Source: Streptomyces polyasparticus (GTDB lineage Bacteria; Actinomycetota; Actinomycetes; Streptomycetales; Streptomycetaceae). From it: DNA of 64,000 bases. The DNA lies in the NCBI RefSeq assembly GCF_014493765.1, contig NZ_JACTVJ010000015.1:26060-90059 (forward strand), given 5' to 3'. The notes beneath the pieces were generated by a model. That model ran no database searches. It was not told the DNA's origin and saw only the letters and a list, made by a program, of their open reading frames with translations. Shown piece by piece: positions 16,871 to 25,003 of this stretch (position 1 is the stretch's first letter; each line of letters starts with the position of its first letter). The position numbers were made by a program, and so were the translations under genes.

Positions 16871-18132
16871 TATCCGTCGAGGCGCTCGATCGTCGCCGTC
16901 GACGGAGGGCGGCGCTGCTGGGCCGCGCGGGCGGTGAAGTCCGTGTCCCTGAGCACCCGTTGGGCATTGCCCCAGGTGAGCAGGGCGAGATCGGGCTCGC
17001 TCCAGCCGCGGCGCACCAGCTCCGCGATCAGCTCGGGGAAACGCGAGGTGTCCTCGACGCCCTCGGCCGGCTCCTCAGTCGTGTCGTACGTACCGGAGAG
17101 CGCGACGCACTCCGCTCCCGCCACCTCCCGTACGTGGTCCAGGTGGTCCGCGATCCGTGCCAGCGTGCCGCCCGTACGGGCGGAGGCGCACGGGACCATG
17201 CACAGGCCCTTGTTCGTACGCAGAGCAGTCAGCGTTTCGTCGGAGAGGTTGGCCGGGTGCGGGGTCAGGGCGGCGGCGCCCGACCGGGAGAAGACCACCG
17301 GGGCCTTGGTGACAGCGAGGGTGCGGGTGACGGTCCGCTCCGAGCTGCCGCAGAGGTCGATCAGGAGGCCCAGGCGGTTGCACTCGCGGACGACTTCCTC
17401 GCCGAAGCGGGTGAGGCCTTCCGGACCGGCCCAGGACGTTCCGTGGAGGCCGATGCTGCGCACGCCGAGCGCGTACAGGGAGCGCAGGGCGCCGAGCGAG
17501 TCGCCGAGGGCGACGGCCTCGGCGGGGCCGAGCAGACAGGCGATCCGGCCGTGGGAACGGGCGTCGGCGGCGTCCGAGGGCGAGCGGGTCAGCCGCATGG
17601 CCTCGGGGTTGGCCTCGATGACGTGGGCGGCCAGGTCGACGAGGTCGAGCGTGGCGGAGACGGCGCGCTCGCCGCGTACGCCCTCGGGGAGGGCGAGGGA
17701 CCAGAACATCGCGCCCACGCCGCCCTCTCTGAGGCGGGGGATGTCGGTGCGCAGGGCGCTCTCGCCCAACTCCAGGTCGTACCAGGAGAGTTGGCGCAGC
17801 GCCCAGGGGAGGCCACTGTGGCCGTCGGCCACGGGGTGCCGCCTCAGGAGGGTCTGGGCCTGGGTGAGGGGGTTGGTCTCGGCGGGGTTAGGTGCCTCGG
17901 GGCGCTGCGGCTCGTCGGGGCGCAGCGGTTCGGCTGTCTCCGCGCTCGGTCGTTCGTCCGTGCTCGGTCGTTCGTCCGTGCTCGGTCGTTCGTCCGTGCG
18001 GGACGGCTCGGCGGCGGCCGGGCGGGCCTCGGTGGTTGCCGGGGCGTGGGTGGTCGGCGGAGCGGCGGCCGGGGGGTCGTCCAGCTTGCCGATCTCTCCA
18101 GGGGCCAGCGACTCTTCCTGCAGGTCCGCCAT
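16870..18132 (-). CDS. Degenerate M19 (membrane dipeptidase-like) protein, probable pseudoenzyme
   Basis: The 420-residue protein aligns with the neighbouring dipeptidase along its C-terminal 330 residues (HPVADGHSGLPWALRQ, TDIPRLREGGVGAMFWS, LRSLYALGVR, ELVRRGWSEPDLALLTWGNAQRVL). Key metal and catalytic residues are changed: HxD is HSG, the LSHV His is LCGS, the FSHSS His is FSRSG, and GGDYD is SGTYD. It should not bind two zinc ions. About 85 extra N-terminal residues are Pro/Ala/Thr-rich with three tandem TDERPS hexapeptides encoded by near-identical 18-bp repeats. There is no signal peptide. ATG at 18132 follows GGAG. It may have become a binding or regulatory protein. Confidence 0.8.
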   Translation of the reverse strand: MADLQEESLAPGEIGKLDDPPAAAPPTTHAPATTEARPAAAEPSRTDERPSTDERPSTDERPSAETAEPLRPDEPQRPEAPNPAETNPLTQAQTLLRRHPVADGHSGLPWALRQLSWYDLELGESALRTDIPRLREGGVGAMFWSLALPEGVRGERAVSATLDLVDLAAHVIEANPEAMRLTRSPSDAADARSHGRIACLLGPAEAVALGDSLGALRSLYALGVRSIGLHGTSWAGPEGLTRFGEEVVRECNRLGLLIDLCGSSERTVTRTLAVTKAPVVFSRSGAAALTPHPANLSDETLTALRTNKGLCMVPCASARTGGTLARIADHLDHVREVAGAECVALSGTYDTTEEPAEGVEDTSRFPELIAELVRRGWSEPDLALLTWGNAQRVLRDTDFTARAAQQRRPPSTATIERLDG

Positions 18133-18390
18133 CGGGGGCTCCGGTCACGTGGGGGTGCGGGGGCGCGTATCGCCACGGTGGCATGTGCGGGCGGGGGTGA
18201 CCTGGCGGGTGGTGCGTCCGGGGGTACGGGGTTCGGCCAAGCGTGGCGGTTGCTTGGGCGGGTGCGGGTTCGGGTGGTCGGCGCGGGGTGCGGTGCGGTG
18301 TCGCGTGCGGGTGGTAGCCGCGTAGTGCGGTGCGTTGTCGCGTGCGGGTGGGTGGGGGTGCGGGTGGGGGTGCCTGCGGCGGGCGGATGT

Positions 18391-18568
18391 CCCCTACCCG
18401 CCCCTTCCCGAAACCGGGGCTCCGCCCCGGACCCCCGGGGTGGGTGGCCAACACGGGGCTGAGCCCCGGCTTGCGAGCGCCCGGGGTGGGTGGGCCTGCG
18501 GGGGCTTCGCCCCCTGCGCCCCCGCATCCGAACTTCGTTCGGATCTGCTCAAACGCCGCAGGGGCTGG
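18391..18568 (+). repeat. Dispersed intergenic element, copy B
   Basis: Box CCCGCCCCTTCCCGAAAC is followed by hairpin CCGGGGC-TCC-GCCCCGG, an inserted GC-rich section, hairpin ATCCGAAC-TTC-GTTCGGAT and a diverged end box (CTCAAACGCCGCAGGGGCTG). It is longer than the other copies because of the middle section. Confidence 0.8.
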
Positions 18569-18626
18569 ATTGCCGAACCGGCTGGAAGCCCCACCGAGCG
18601 GCAGCCGCGGAACCGGCCGGAGGGGA

Positions 18627-18722
18627 CGGGGTGGGGTGCCTGGTTTTCGGGCGGACCGTCAACACCAACGCGAGTCCCTCGGTACCGGCCCACATTGCCC
18701 GAAAACCAGGTACCCCACCCCG
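18627..18722. repeat. 26-bp inverted repeat with a 44-base spacer
   Basis: Arms 18627-18652 and 18697-18722 (core CCTGGTTTTCGGGC / GCCCGAAAACCAGG) pair at every position; one G faces T, which is a G-U pair in RNA. It lies upstream of the degenerate dipeptidase gene and downstream of the active one, so it may be a terminator or an mRNA-stabilising hairpin. Confidence 0.75.
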
Positions 18723-18854
18723 GCACCGACCCCACGCCGAACCGCAGGCGCAGCCAAGGCGGCAGAGCGCCGGACACGAAGCGGCAGCGACAGCAGAGGG
18801 GGGTCCGGGCTGCGCCCGCCCCCAGACCCCGCCGCCGCCTCCGACCGCAGGGCG

Positions 18855-20087
18855 CTAGTTGGCGTTCACCCCGTCCAAGGAATCCAGCGTCGCGTTCGAA
18901 GGACCCCGCTGGGACTGGAGCGACGCGGCCACCGATTCCGCGTCGCGCAGGGCGCGGACCGCGTTGGACCAGGTCAGCTTGGAGAGGTCCGTGGACGACC
19001 AGCCCCGGCGCAGGAGCTCCGCGATCAGGTTGGGGTAGCCGGCCACGTCGTCGAGGCCGGACGGGGTGAAGGCCGTGCCGTCGTAGTCGCCGCCGATGCC
19101 GATGTGGTCGATGCCGGCGACCTCGCGCATGTGGTCCAGGTGGTCGGCCACGGTCGAGACGGTGGCGATCGGGCGCGGGTTCGCCGCCTCGAAGGCGCGG
19201 TGGATCTCCATCGCCTCGGGGGTGGTGTCCAGGTGGTGGCGGCCGTGCGCGCGCATGTTCTCGTCCGCCGCCTGCGTCCAGGCCACGGCCGCGGGCAGGA
19301 TGAACTTCGGGACGAAGGTGGCCATGGCCACGCCACCGTTGGCGGGCAGCTGGGCCAGCACGTCGTCCGGGATGTTGCGCGGGTGGTCGCAGACCGCGCG
19401 GGAGGAGGAGTGGGAGAAGATCACCGGGGCCACGGACTCGTCCAGTGCGTCCCGCATCGTCGAGGCCGCAACGTGGGAGAGGTCGACGAGCATGCCCGTG
19501 CGGTTCATCTCGCGGACGACCTCGCGGCCGAAGGCCGACAGACCGCCGACACCGGGCTCGTCCGTCGCCGAGTCCGCCCACGCGATGTTGTCGTTGTGGG
19601 TCAGCGTCATGTAGCGCACGCCCAGTGCGTACAGCGCGCGCAGCGTCGCAAGCGAGTTGTTGATCGAGTGGCCGCCCTCGGCGCCCTTCAGGGAGGCGAT
19701 CCGGCCCTCGCCGCGGGCCTTCTCCATGTCGTCCGCGGTCAGCGCGCGGGCGAGGTCCTTCGGATACGCGGCGAGCAGCTGGTCGACACAGTCGATCTGC
19801 TCGAGCGTGGCGCTGACCGCGTCCTCGCCGGCCATGTCGCTGCGTACGTACACCGACCAGAACTGCGCACCGACCCCGCCGGCCCGCAGCCGCGGGATGT
19901 CGGTGTGCAGCCGGCCGCGCAGATCTCCGGCGATGTCGCGCCGCGCGAGGTCGTACCGCACGGTCTCGCGCAGCGCCCAGGGCAGGTCGTTGTGCCCGTC
20001 GACCACGGGGTGCTCGGCGAGCAGGTCGAGGGCCTCGGCCAGGTACGGAGAGAGATCGGTGTCCGGCGACGAGGAGGGAGAAGTCAT
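18855..20087 (-). CDS. Membrane dipeptidase (M19 family, renal dipeptidase type)
   Basis: It hydrolyses dipeptides, often including D-amino acids, with two zinc ions. The 410-residue protein retains the full set: His and Asp in [12 protein letters not shown], Glu in LKGAEGGHS, His in [10 protein letters not shown], His in [16 protein letters not shown] and Asp in GIGGDYDG. No signal peptide is seen, as in other Streptomyces homologues, so action is probably cytoplasmic. ATG at 20087 is taken as the start; the frame continues left only as a shadow of purE. Its ribosome binding site and start codon lie in the right arm of a perfect inverted repeat. Confidence 0.9.
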   Translation of the reverse strand: MTSPSSSPDTDLSPYLAEALDLLAEHPVVDGHNDLPWALRETVRYDLARRDIAGDLRGRLHTDIPRLRAGGVGAQFWSVYVRSDMAGEDAVSATLEQIDCVDQLLAAYPKDLARALTADDMEKARGEGRIASLKGAEGGHSINNSLATLRALYALGVRYMTLTHNDNIAWADSATDEPGVGGLSAFGREVVREMNRTGMLVDLSHVAASTMRDALDESVAPVIFSHSSSRAVCDHPRNIPDDVLAQLPANGGVAMATFVPKFILPAAVAWTQAADENMRAHGRHHLDTTPEAMEIHRAFEAANPRPIATVSTVADHLDHMREVAGIDHIGIGGDYDGTAFTPSGLDDVAGYPNLIAELLRRGWSSTDLSKLTWSNAVRALRDAESVAASLQSQRGPSNATLDSLDGVNAN

Positions 20088-20115
20088 GCCCCCAACGTAA
20101 CCCCGGGGGCATGAC
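20083..20115 (-). promoter_or_regulatory. Hairpin sequestering the dipeptidase start codon
   Basis: GTCATGCCCCC (20083-20093) and GGGGGCATGAC (20105-20115) are perfect 11-bp inverse complements with an 11-base spacer. In the leftward mRNA the second arm contains the GGGGG Shine-Dalgarno-like run and the ATG start. It could also serve as the purE terminator. Confidence 0.6.
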
Positions 20116-20146
20116 CTGCTCATAAGCGCCGGACCCGAGCGGACTC

Positions 20147-20668
20147 CTACTTCGCGAAGCCGAAGGATTTGTTGCCCTCCGCCTTGGCGCGCAGGCGGCG
20201 GCCCTTCTCGGTGGCCTGGTCGTTGAGCTCCTGCTGGAACTCCCGCATCCGGCCGAGCAGTTCGGCGTCCGAGGTCGCGAGGATCCGTGCCGCGAGCAGT
20301 CCGGCGTTGCGGGCGCCGCCCACCGACACCGTGGCGACCGGCACACCGGCCGGCATCTGCACGATGGACAGAAGCGAGTCCATGCCGTCCAGGTACTTCA
20401 GCGGTACGGGGACGCCGATCACCGGCAGCGGCGTCACCGAGGCCAGCATGCCCGGCAGATGGGCCGCTCCCCCGGCGCCCGCGATGATCGCCTTGAGACC
20501 ACGGTCGGCCGCCTCCTCGCCGTACGCGATCATCTCGCGCGGCATCCGGTGCGCCGAGACCACATCGACCTCGTACGGGATCTCGAACTCGGCGAGCGCC
20601 TGCGCGGCCGCCTCCATCACGGGCCAGTCGGAGTCCGAGCCCATGACAATGCCAACGACAGCACTCAT
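20147..20668 (-). CDS. purE: N5-carboxyaminoimidazole ribonucleotide mutase, class I
   Basis: It converts N5-CAIR to CAIR in purine synthesis. The 173-residue protein starts [21 protein letters not shown] and contains [11 protein letters not shown] and [14 protein letters not shown], the class I PurE signatures including the catalytic His-containing loop (SAHR) and the GAGGAAHL phosphate loop. The start ATG overlaps the purK stop by four bases (ATGA), so the pair is translationally coupled and transcribed purK-purE. A hairpin just downstream may terminate the operon. Confidence 0.96.
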   Translation of the reverse strand: MSAVVGIVMGSDSDWPVMEAAAQALAEFEIPYEVDVVSAHRMPREMIAYGEEAADRGLKAIIAGAGGAAHLPGMLASVTPLPVIGVPVPLKYLDGMDSLLSIVQMPAGVPVATVSVGGARNAGLLAARILATSDAELLGRMREFQQELNDQATEKGRRLRAKAEGNKSFGFAK

Positions 20669-21804
20669 TCGGTGATCGTTCCTCGCAGGTAGCCGGCGGC
20701 GTGCGATGCGCGCTCGAGCACATCGTCCAAGTCGTCGCCGTAGGTGTTGACATGACCGACCTTGCGGCCGGGCTTCACATCCTTGCCGTACATATGGATC
20801 TTGAGCTGGGGGTCCCTGGCCATGCAGTGCAGATACGCGGAGTACATGTCCGGGTAGTCGCCGCCGAGGACGTTCGCCATCACGGTCCACTTGGCGCGCG
20901 GGCGCGGGTCCCCGAGCGGCAGATCGAGCACGGCGCGTACGTGGTTGGCGAACTGGGAGGTGACGGCGCCGTCCTGGGTCCAGTGGCCCGAGTTGTGGGG
21001 GCGCATCGCCAGCTCGTTGACCAGGATGCGGCCGTCGGGCGTCTCGAAGAGCTCGACGGCGAGGTGCCCGACGACACCCAGTTCGTGGGCGATGCGCAGG
21101 GCCAACTCCTGGGCACTGCCCGCCAGTTCCGCCGAGAGATCGGGCGCGGGCGCGATCACCGTGTCGCAGACGCCGTCCACCTGGCGGGACTCCACGACCG
21201 GGTAGGCCACGGCCTGGCCGTGCGGCGAGCGGACGACGTTGGCCGCCAACTCCCGTACGAACTCCACCTTCTCCTCGGCGAGCACCGGGACACCGGCCCG
21301 GAACGGATCGGCGGCGTCTTCGGCGGAACGTACGAACCACACGCCCTTGCCGTCGTAACCGCCGCGCACCGTCTTGAGGATGACAGGGAAGCCCCCGCCC
21401 TCCTCCGCGAACGCGACCACGTCCGCCACATCGCGCACGATGCGATGGCGCGGGCAGGGTGCGCCGAGCGCGGTGAGGCGCTCGCGCATCACGCCCTTGT
21501 CCTGCGCGTGCTGGAGCGCATCGGGCCCGGGGCGTACGGGGATTCCGTCCGCCTCCAGGGCGCGCAGGTGCTCCAGGGGCACATGCTCGTGGTCGAAGGT
21601 GATCACGTCACAACCGCGCGCGAAGTCACGCAGCGTGTCCAGGTCGCGATAGTCGCCGATGACGACATCGCCGACGACCTGCGCCGCGGAATCCGTGGGG
21701 GTGTCACTGAGGAGCTTGAACCTGATGCCGAGCGGGATGCCTGCTTCGTGCGTCATGCGCGCGAGCTGCCCACCGCCGACCATGCCGACTACCGGGAACG
21801 TCAC
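20665..21804 (-). CDS. purK: N5-carboxyaminoimidazole ribonucleotide synthase (ATP-grasp)
   Basis: It makes N5-CAIR from AIR, ATP and bicarbonate, feeding PurE encoded immediately downstream. The 379-residue protein has [15 protein letters not shown] at the N-terminus, ATP-grasp elements [17 protein letters not shown] and [13 protein letters not shown], and the C-terminal [19 protein letters not shown] signature. Length and start are normal. About 125 bp separate it from the divergent GtrA gene; I did not find a clear PurR-type or riboswitch element in that gap. Confidence 0.96.
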   Translation of the reverse strand: MTFPVVGMVGGGQLARMTHEAGIPLGIRFKLLSDTPTDSAAQVVGDVVIGDYRDLDTLRDFARGCDVITFDHEHVPLEHLRALEADGIPVRPGPDALQHAQDKGVMRERLTALGAPCPRHRIVRDVADVVAFAEEGGGFPVILKTVRGGYDGKGVWFVRSAEDAADPFRAGVPVLAEEKVEFVRELAANVVRSPHGQAVAYPVVESRQVDGVCDTVIAPAPDLSAELAGSAQELALRIAHELGVVGHLAVELFETPDGRILVNELAMRPHNSGHWTQDGAVTSQFANHVRAVLDLPLGDPRPRAKWTVMANVLGGDYPDMYSAYLHCMARDPQLKIHMYGKDVKPGRKVGHVNTYGDDLDDVLERASHAAGYLRGTITE

Positions 21805-21931
21805 ATCCTCCAGGGTAATGGCCCCCGGGATACGTAAAGTCCTACGAGTCCTGCGTCACACATCACAGCGTGGTTAGCATGGTCGGAAGACATAAGCGGG
21901 GGAAACGACCGAACGGGGCTGGCCGATCACC

Positions 21932-22432
21932 ATGAGTGAGCGTGGCGCACTGCGCGCACAACTGGATCAGCTCTGGCGGGAGATCGCGAAGTTCGGTGCC
22001 GTGGGTGGCGTCGGCATGCTGGTCAACCTCGGCGTCTTCAACCTGCTGCGGCACACCACGGAGATCCCCGTGGTGCGCGCCTCGATCCTCGCGACGGCCG
22101 TGGCGATCTGCTGCAACTACGTGGGGTTCCGGTACTTCACTTACCGTGACCGGGACAAGAGCAGTCGTACGAAGGAGATGACGCTCTTCCTGCTGTTCTC
22201 GATCGTGGGACTCGTGATCGAGAACGGGGTGCTGTACGCGGCGACGTACGGATTCGGCTGGGACAGCCCGCTGCAGTCCAATGTCTTCAAGTTCGTCGGC
22301 ATCGGGATCGCGACGCTGTTCCGGTTCTGGTCGTACCGCACGTGGGTGTTCCGGACGCTGCCGGCCCGTGAGGCCGTGGCCAGCGCGGAATCGTTCCTCG
22401 AGGAGTCCTCGCCGGAGCGCACGCGGCGCTGA
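21932..22432 (+). CDS. GtrA family membrane protein
   Basis: The 166-residue protein has four membrane segments (about 20-42, 49-66, 83-105 and 113-133) and the family start KFGAVGGVGMLVNLGVFNLL. GtrA-like proteins are thought to help move polyprenyl-linked sugars across the membrane for glycan synthesis. The paired FRYFTYRD and FWSYRTWVF elements at the ends of hairpin loops are typical. It converges with the histidine kinase gene, with 17 bp between stop codons. No sugar transferase partner is adjacent, but the envelope genes to the left make a glycan role plausible. Confidence 0.85.
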   Translation: MSERGALRAQLDQLWREIAKFGAVGGVGMLVNLGVFNLLRHTTEIPVVRASILATAVAICCNYVGFRYFTYRDRDKSSRTKEMTLFLLFSIVGLVIENGVLYAATYGFGWDSPLQSNVFKFVGIGIATLFRFWSYRTWVFRTLPAREAVASAESFLEESSPERTRR

Positions 22433-22449
22433 GCCGCTCCTCGCCGTCG

Positions 22450-23715
22450 CTAGCGGACCGTGCGCTCCTCGTCCGCCGGTGTCCGCGGCGTGCTGGACAG
22501 GAACAGGCCGAACACCGGCGGCTGCGCCTGCAGCATCTCCAGACGGCCGCCGTCCGCCTCCGCCAGGTCGCGGGCGACCGCGAGGCCGATGCCGGTGGAG
22601 TTGCGGCCGCTGATGGCGCGCTCGAAGATCCGGGTGCCGAGCTCGGGCGTCACGCCGGGCCCTTCGTCCGTGACCTCGATGACCACCTGGTTGCCCGCGA
22701 CGCGGGTGCGCAGCGCGACCGTGCCGCCGCCGTGCATCAGGGAGTTCTCGATCAGGGCCGCGAGCACCTGGGCGACCGCGCCCGGGGTGCCGACGGCCCG
22801 CAGGTTCTGCTTTCCGGAGTGCACGATGGCGCGGCCCGCGCTGCGGTAGGCCGGGCGCCACTCCTCCAGCTGCTGTTTGACGACCTCGTCGAGGTCGAAG
22901 GAGACCGCCGAACCCGTACGGGGATCACGGGAGTTGGTGAGCAGCCGCTCCACCACGTCGGTGAGCCGCTCCACCTGGGTGAGCGCGATGGTCGCCTCCT
23001 CCTTCACCGTGTCCGGGTCGTCGGTGAGCGTGATCTCCTCCAGGCGCATGGAGAGCGCGGTCAGCGGGGTGCGGAGCTGGTGGGAGGCGTCGGCGGCGAG
23101 CCGGCGTTCGGCGGTCAGCATGCGGGCGATGCGCTCGGCCGAGGAGTCGAGGACGTCGGCGACCCGGTCGAGCTCGGGCACGCCGTAGCGCTTGTGGCGC
23201 GGGCGGGGGTCGCCCGAGCCGAGGCGTTCGGCGGTCTCCGCGAGGTCGGTGAGCGGGGACGCGAGCCGGTTGGCCTGGCGTACGGCGAGCAGCACGGCGG
23301 CGATCACGGCGAGCGTGGCCACCGCGAGGATCATGAGGAGCGTGCGCCAGACCTCGTTGGTCACCGAGGAGCGGGGCTCCTGGACCGTGACGGTCTCGCC
23401 CTGCTCGCCCTTCTCCTCGGCCTCGATGACATCGCCGGCGGGGCGCTCGCCGATCTCGATGGGGTCGCGGCCGGGGATCTCGATCAGGGCATAGCGCCCG
23501 CCGTCGACCTGGTCGCCCAGGACCTGGGCGCTGATCGACTCATGGCCGAGGATGCGGGAGTCGACGATGGACGCGAGCCGCACCGCCTCGGACTCCACCC
23601 GCTCCTGGGCACTGGTGGTGATCGTCCGGGTCTCCACGATGACCAGGGAGACCCCGAAGACGGCGATCACGACGAGCACCACGGCGAGCGTGGAGTTGAT
23701 CAGACGGCGGCGCAC
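22450..23715 (-). CDS. HAMP-domain sensor histidine kinase
   Basis: The 421-residue protein has membrane segments at about 10-28 and 125-146 around a small extracellular sensor region, then a HAMP domain, a phosphoacceptor site at His212 (ASHQLRTPLTAL) and an ATPase domain (N-box IENSLMH, G1 VTDEGPGV, G2 GIGLAVARDL). It phosphorylates the response regulator encoded 78 bp upstream, which is transcribed first. The signal is unknown; the extracellular part has no recognised ligand fold and is rich in Glu (EAEEKGEQGE). Confidence 0.93.
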   Translation of the reverse strand: MRRRLINSTLAVVLVVIAVFGVSLVIVETRTITTSAQERVESEAVRLASIVDSRILGHESISAQVLGDQVDGGRYALIEIPGRDPIEIGERPAGDVIEAEEKGEQGETVTVQEPRSSVTNEVWRTLLMILAVATLAVIAAVLLAVRQANRLASPLTDLAETAERLGSGDPRPRHKRYGVPELDRVADVLDSSAERIARMLTAERRLAADASHQLRTPLTALSMRLEEITLTDDPDTVKEEATIALTQVERLTDVVERLLTNSRDPRTGSAVSFDLDEVVKQQLEEWRPAYRSAGRAIVHSGKQNLRAVGTPGAVAQVLAALIENSLMHGGGTVALRTRVAGNQVVIEVTDEGPGVTPELGTRIFERAISGRNSTGIGLAVARDLAEADGGRLEMLQAQPPVFGLFLSSTPRTPADEERTVR

Positions 23716-23793
23716 AGGGGGGACCTTTCGGTACGAGGGGGTTCAAGGGGCGGTCCCCCACACCCCCCGTATCAGCTCTGCCTCGGCTCCGCG

Positions 23794-24471
23794 TCAGCTC
23801 TTCTCGAAGCGGAAGCCCACTCCGCGCACCGTGGCGATGTAGCGCGGGTTGGCCGCGTCGTCGCCGAGCTTCTTGCGCAGCCAGGAGATGTGCATGTCGA
23901 GGGTCTTGGTGGAGGACCACCACGTGGTGTCCCAGACCTCGCGCATCAGCTGGTCGCGGGTGACGACCCGGCCCGCGTCGCGCACCAGGACCCGCAGGAG
24001 GTCGAACTCCTTGGCGGTGAGCTGGAGTTCCTCGTCGCCCATCCAGGCGCGGTGCGACTCGACGTCGATCCGCACGCCGTGCGTGGCGGGCGCCTCCTTG
24101 ACCTCCGCGGCGCCGCGCCGCAGCAGGGCCCGTACGCGGGCGAGCAGTTCGGCCAGGCGGAAGGGCTTGGTGACATAGTCGTCGGCGCCGGCGTCGAGGC
24201 CGACCACCGTGTCCACCTCGTCCGCGCGGGCGGTCAGGATGAGGATCGGGATCGCGTGCCCGTCGGCCCGCAGCCTCCGTGCGACCTCCAGGCCGTCCAT
24301 CCCCGGCAGCCCCAGATCGAGCACCACCAGGTCGACACCGCCCTGCAGGCCCGCGTCGAGAGCGGTCGGTCCGTCTTCGCGTACTTCGACCTCGTAACCC
24401 TCCCTGCGCAGTGCACGGGCCAGTGGCTCCGAGATGGACGCGTCATCCTCGGCGAGCAGTACACGGGTCAT
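23794..24471 (-). CDS. OmpR/PhoB-family response regulator
   Basis: The 225-residue protein has a receiver domain with the acidic pair EDD (residues 8-10), phosphoacceptor Asp52 (VVLDLGLPGMDG), Thr in ILTARAD and Lys in DYVTKPF. The winged-helix DNA-binding domain follows (TAKEFDLLRVLVRDAG, SWLRKKLGDD, IATVRGVGFRFE). ATG at 24471 begins MTRVLLAEDD; the frame extends left without family similarity. It forms an operon with the kinase. Targets are unknown; the divergent peptide transporter gene with its long leader is the obvious candidate to test. Confidence 0.94.
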   Translation of the reverse strand: MTRVLLAEDDASISEPLARALRREGYEVEVREDGPTALDAGLQGGVDLVVLDLGLPGMDGLEVARRLRADGHAIPILILTARADEVDTVVGLDAGADDYVTKPFRLAELLARVRALLRRGAAEVKEAPATHGVRIDVESHRAWMGDEELQLTAKEFDLLRVLVRDAGRVVTRDQLMREVWDTTWWSSTKTLDMHISWLRKKLGDDAANPRYIATVRGVGFRFEKS

Positions 24472-25003
24472 GGCCCTGATGGTAGTCGGCCCGGGCTGCG
24501 GAGATACGGGCATCCGGCATGCCTTCCGTACCTCTGGGGCAGGAGGGCCGCATGGGAGCCCCAAGAGGTACGGAGCACCTTGAGAGACCTGCGAGACTGT
24601 TGGCGTTTCTCGTGAGTTACCTTCGAATTGCGGGTTCGGTTCCATCAGGGCTTGTGATCCAGCTCTCAAATGCTTCCATACGCACCCTTAATCTCTTTAT
24701 GGTGTGCGAACGCCTATAACCCCAGATGGGACTTTCGGCCCCCTGAATCAGCCGAAAGTCTCTTATTGCGGGGCGAGGTTGCGCCGCAACCTTTAGTGAT
24801 TGACCTATGGGCCGGGCCCCCTGCGCGAAGAAGCGCGAGGGGCGTGGATCCCGGAGCGCACTGCTCTCTTCTTCGTCTCCGTACGGAACGAGGCCCCCTG
24901 GGCGTGGGGACGAGCTGAGGCGACCGGTGCCGGCCACCCCCCACCGGGCGCGCATCACGCTCACAGCTGCGTGCAGCGCGTCCCGAGCGAACAAGGAACG
25001 ACC
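24472..25003 (+). other. 532-bp divergent regulatory region / leader of the peptide transporter
   Basis: No convincing gene is seen. It contains a terminator-like inverted repeat (24525-24540 with 24558-24574, one bulge), an A/T-rich stretch (24600-24725) with a TATAAC -10 candidate at 24715-24720, hairpin GACTTTCGGC/GCCGAAAGTC (24730-24739, 24751-24760) and hairpin GGTTGC/GCAACC (24777-24782, 24786-24791) followed by TTT. If transcription starts near 24727 the mRNA opens with two stacked hairpins, as in an attenuator. Confidence 0.5.

Larger units (their letters stand above)
18133..18854. other. 722-bp intergenic region between the two M19 paralogues
   Basis: I see no convincing gene. It contains G-rich low-complexity sequence (18190-18390), dispersed element copy B (18391-18568) and a long inverted repeat (18627-18722). 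The rest (18723-18854) is GC-rich and unremarkable. Confidence 0.6.

Noticed and set aside
24552-24719. 55-codon ORF before the peptide transporter
   Set aside because: It lies in the regulatory region and overlaps a terminator-like repeat; the hydrophobic tail comes from A/T-rich promoter sequence. No conservation can be judged.
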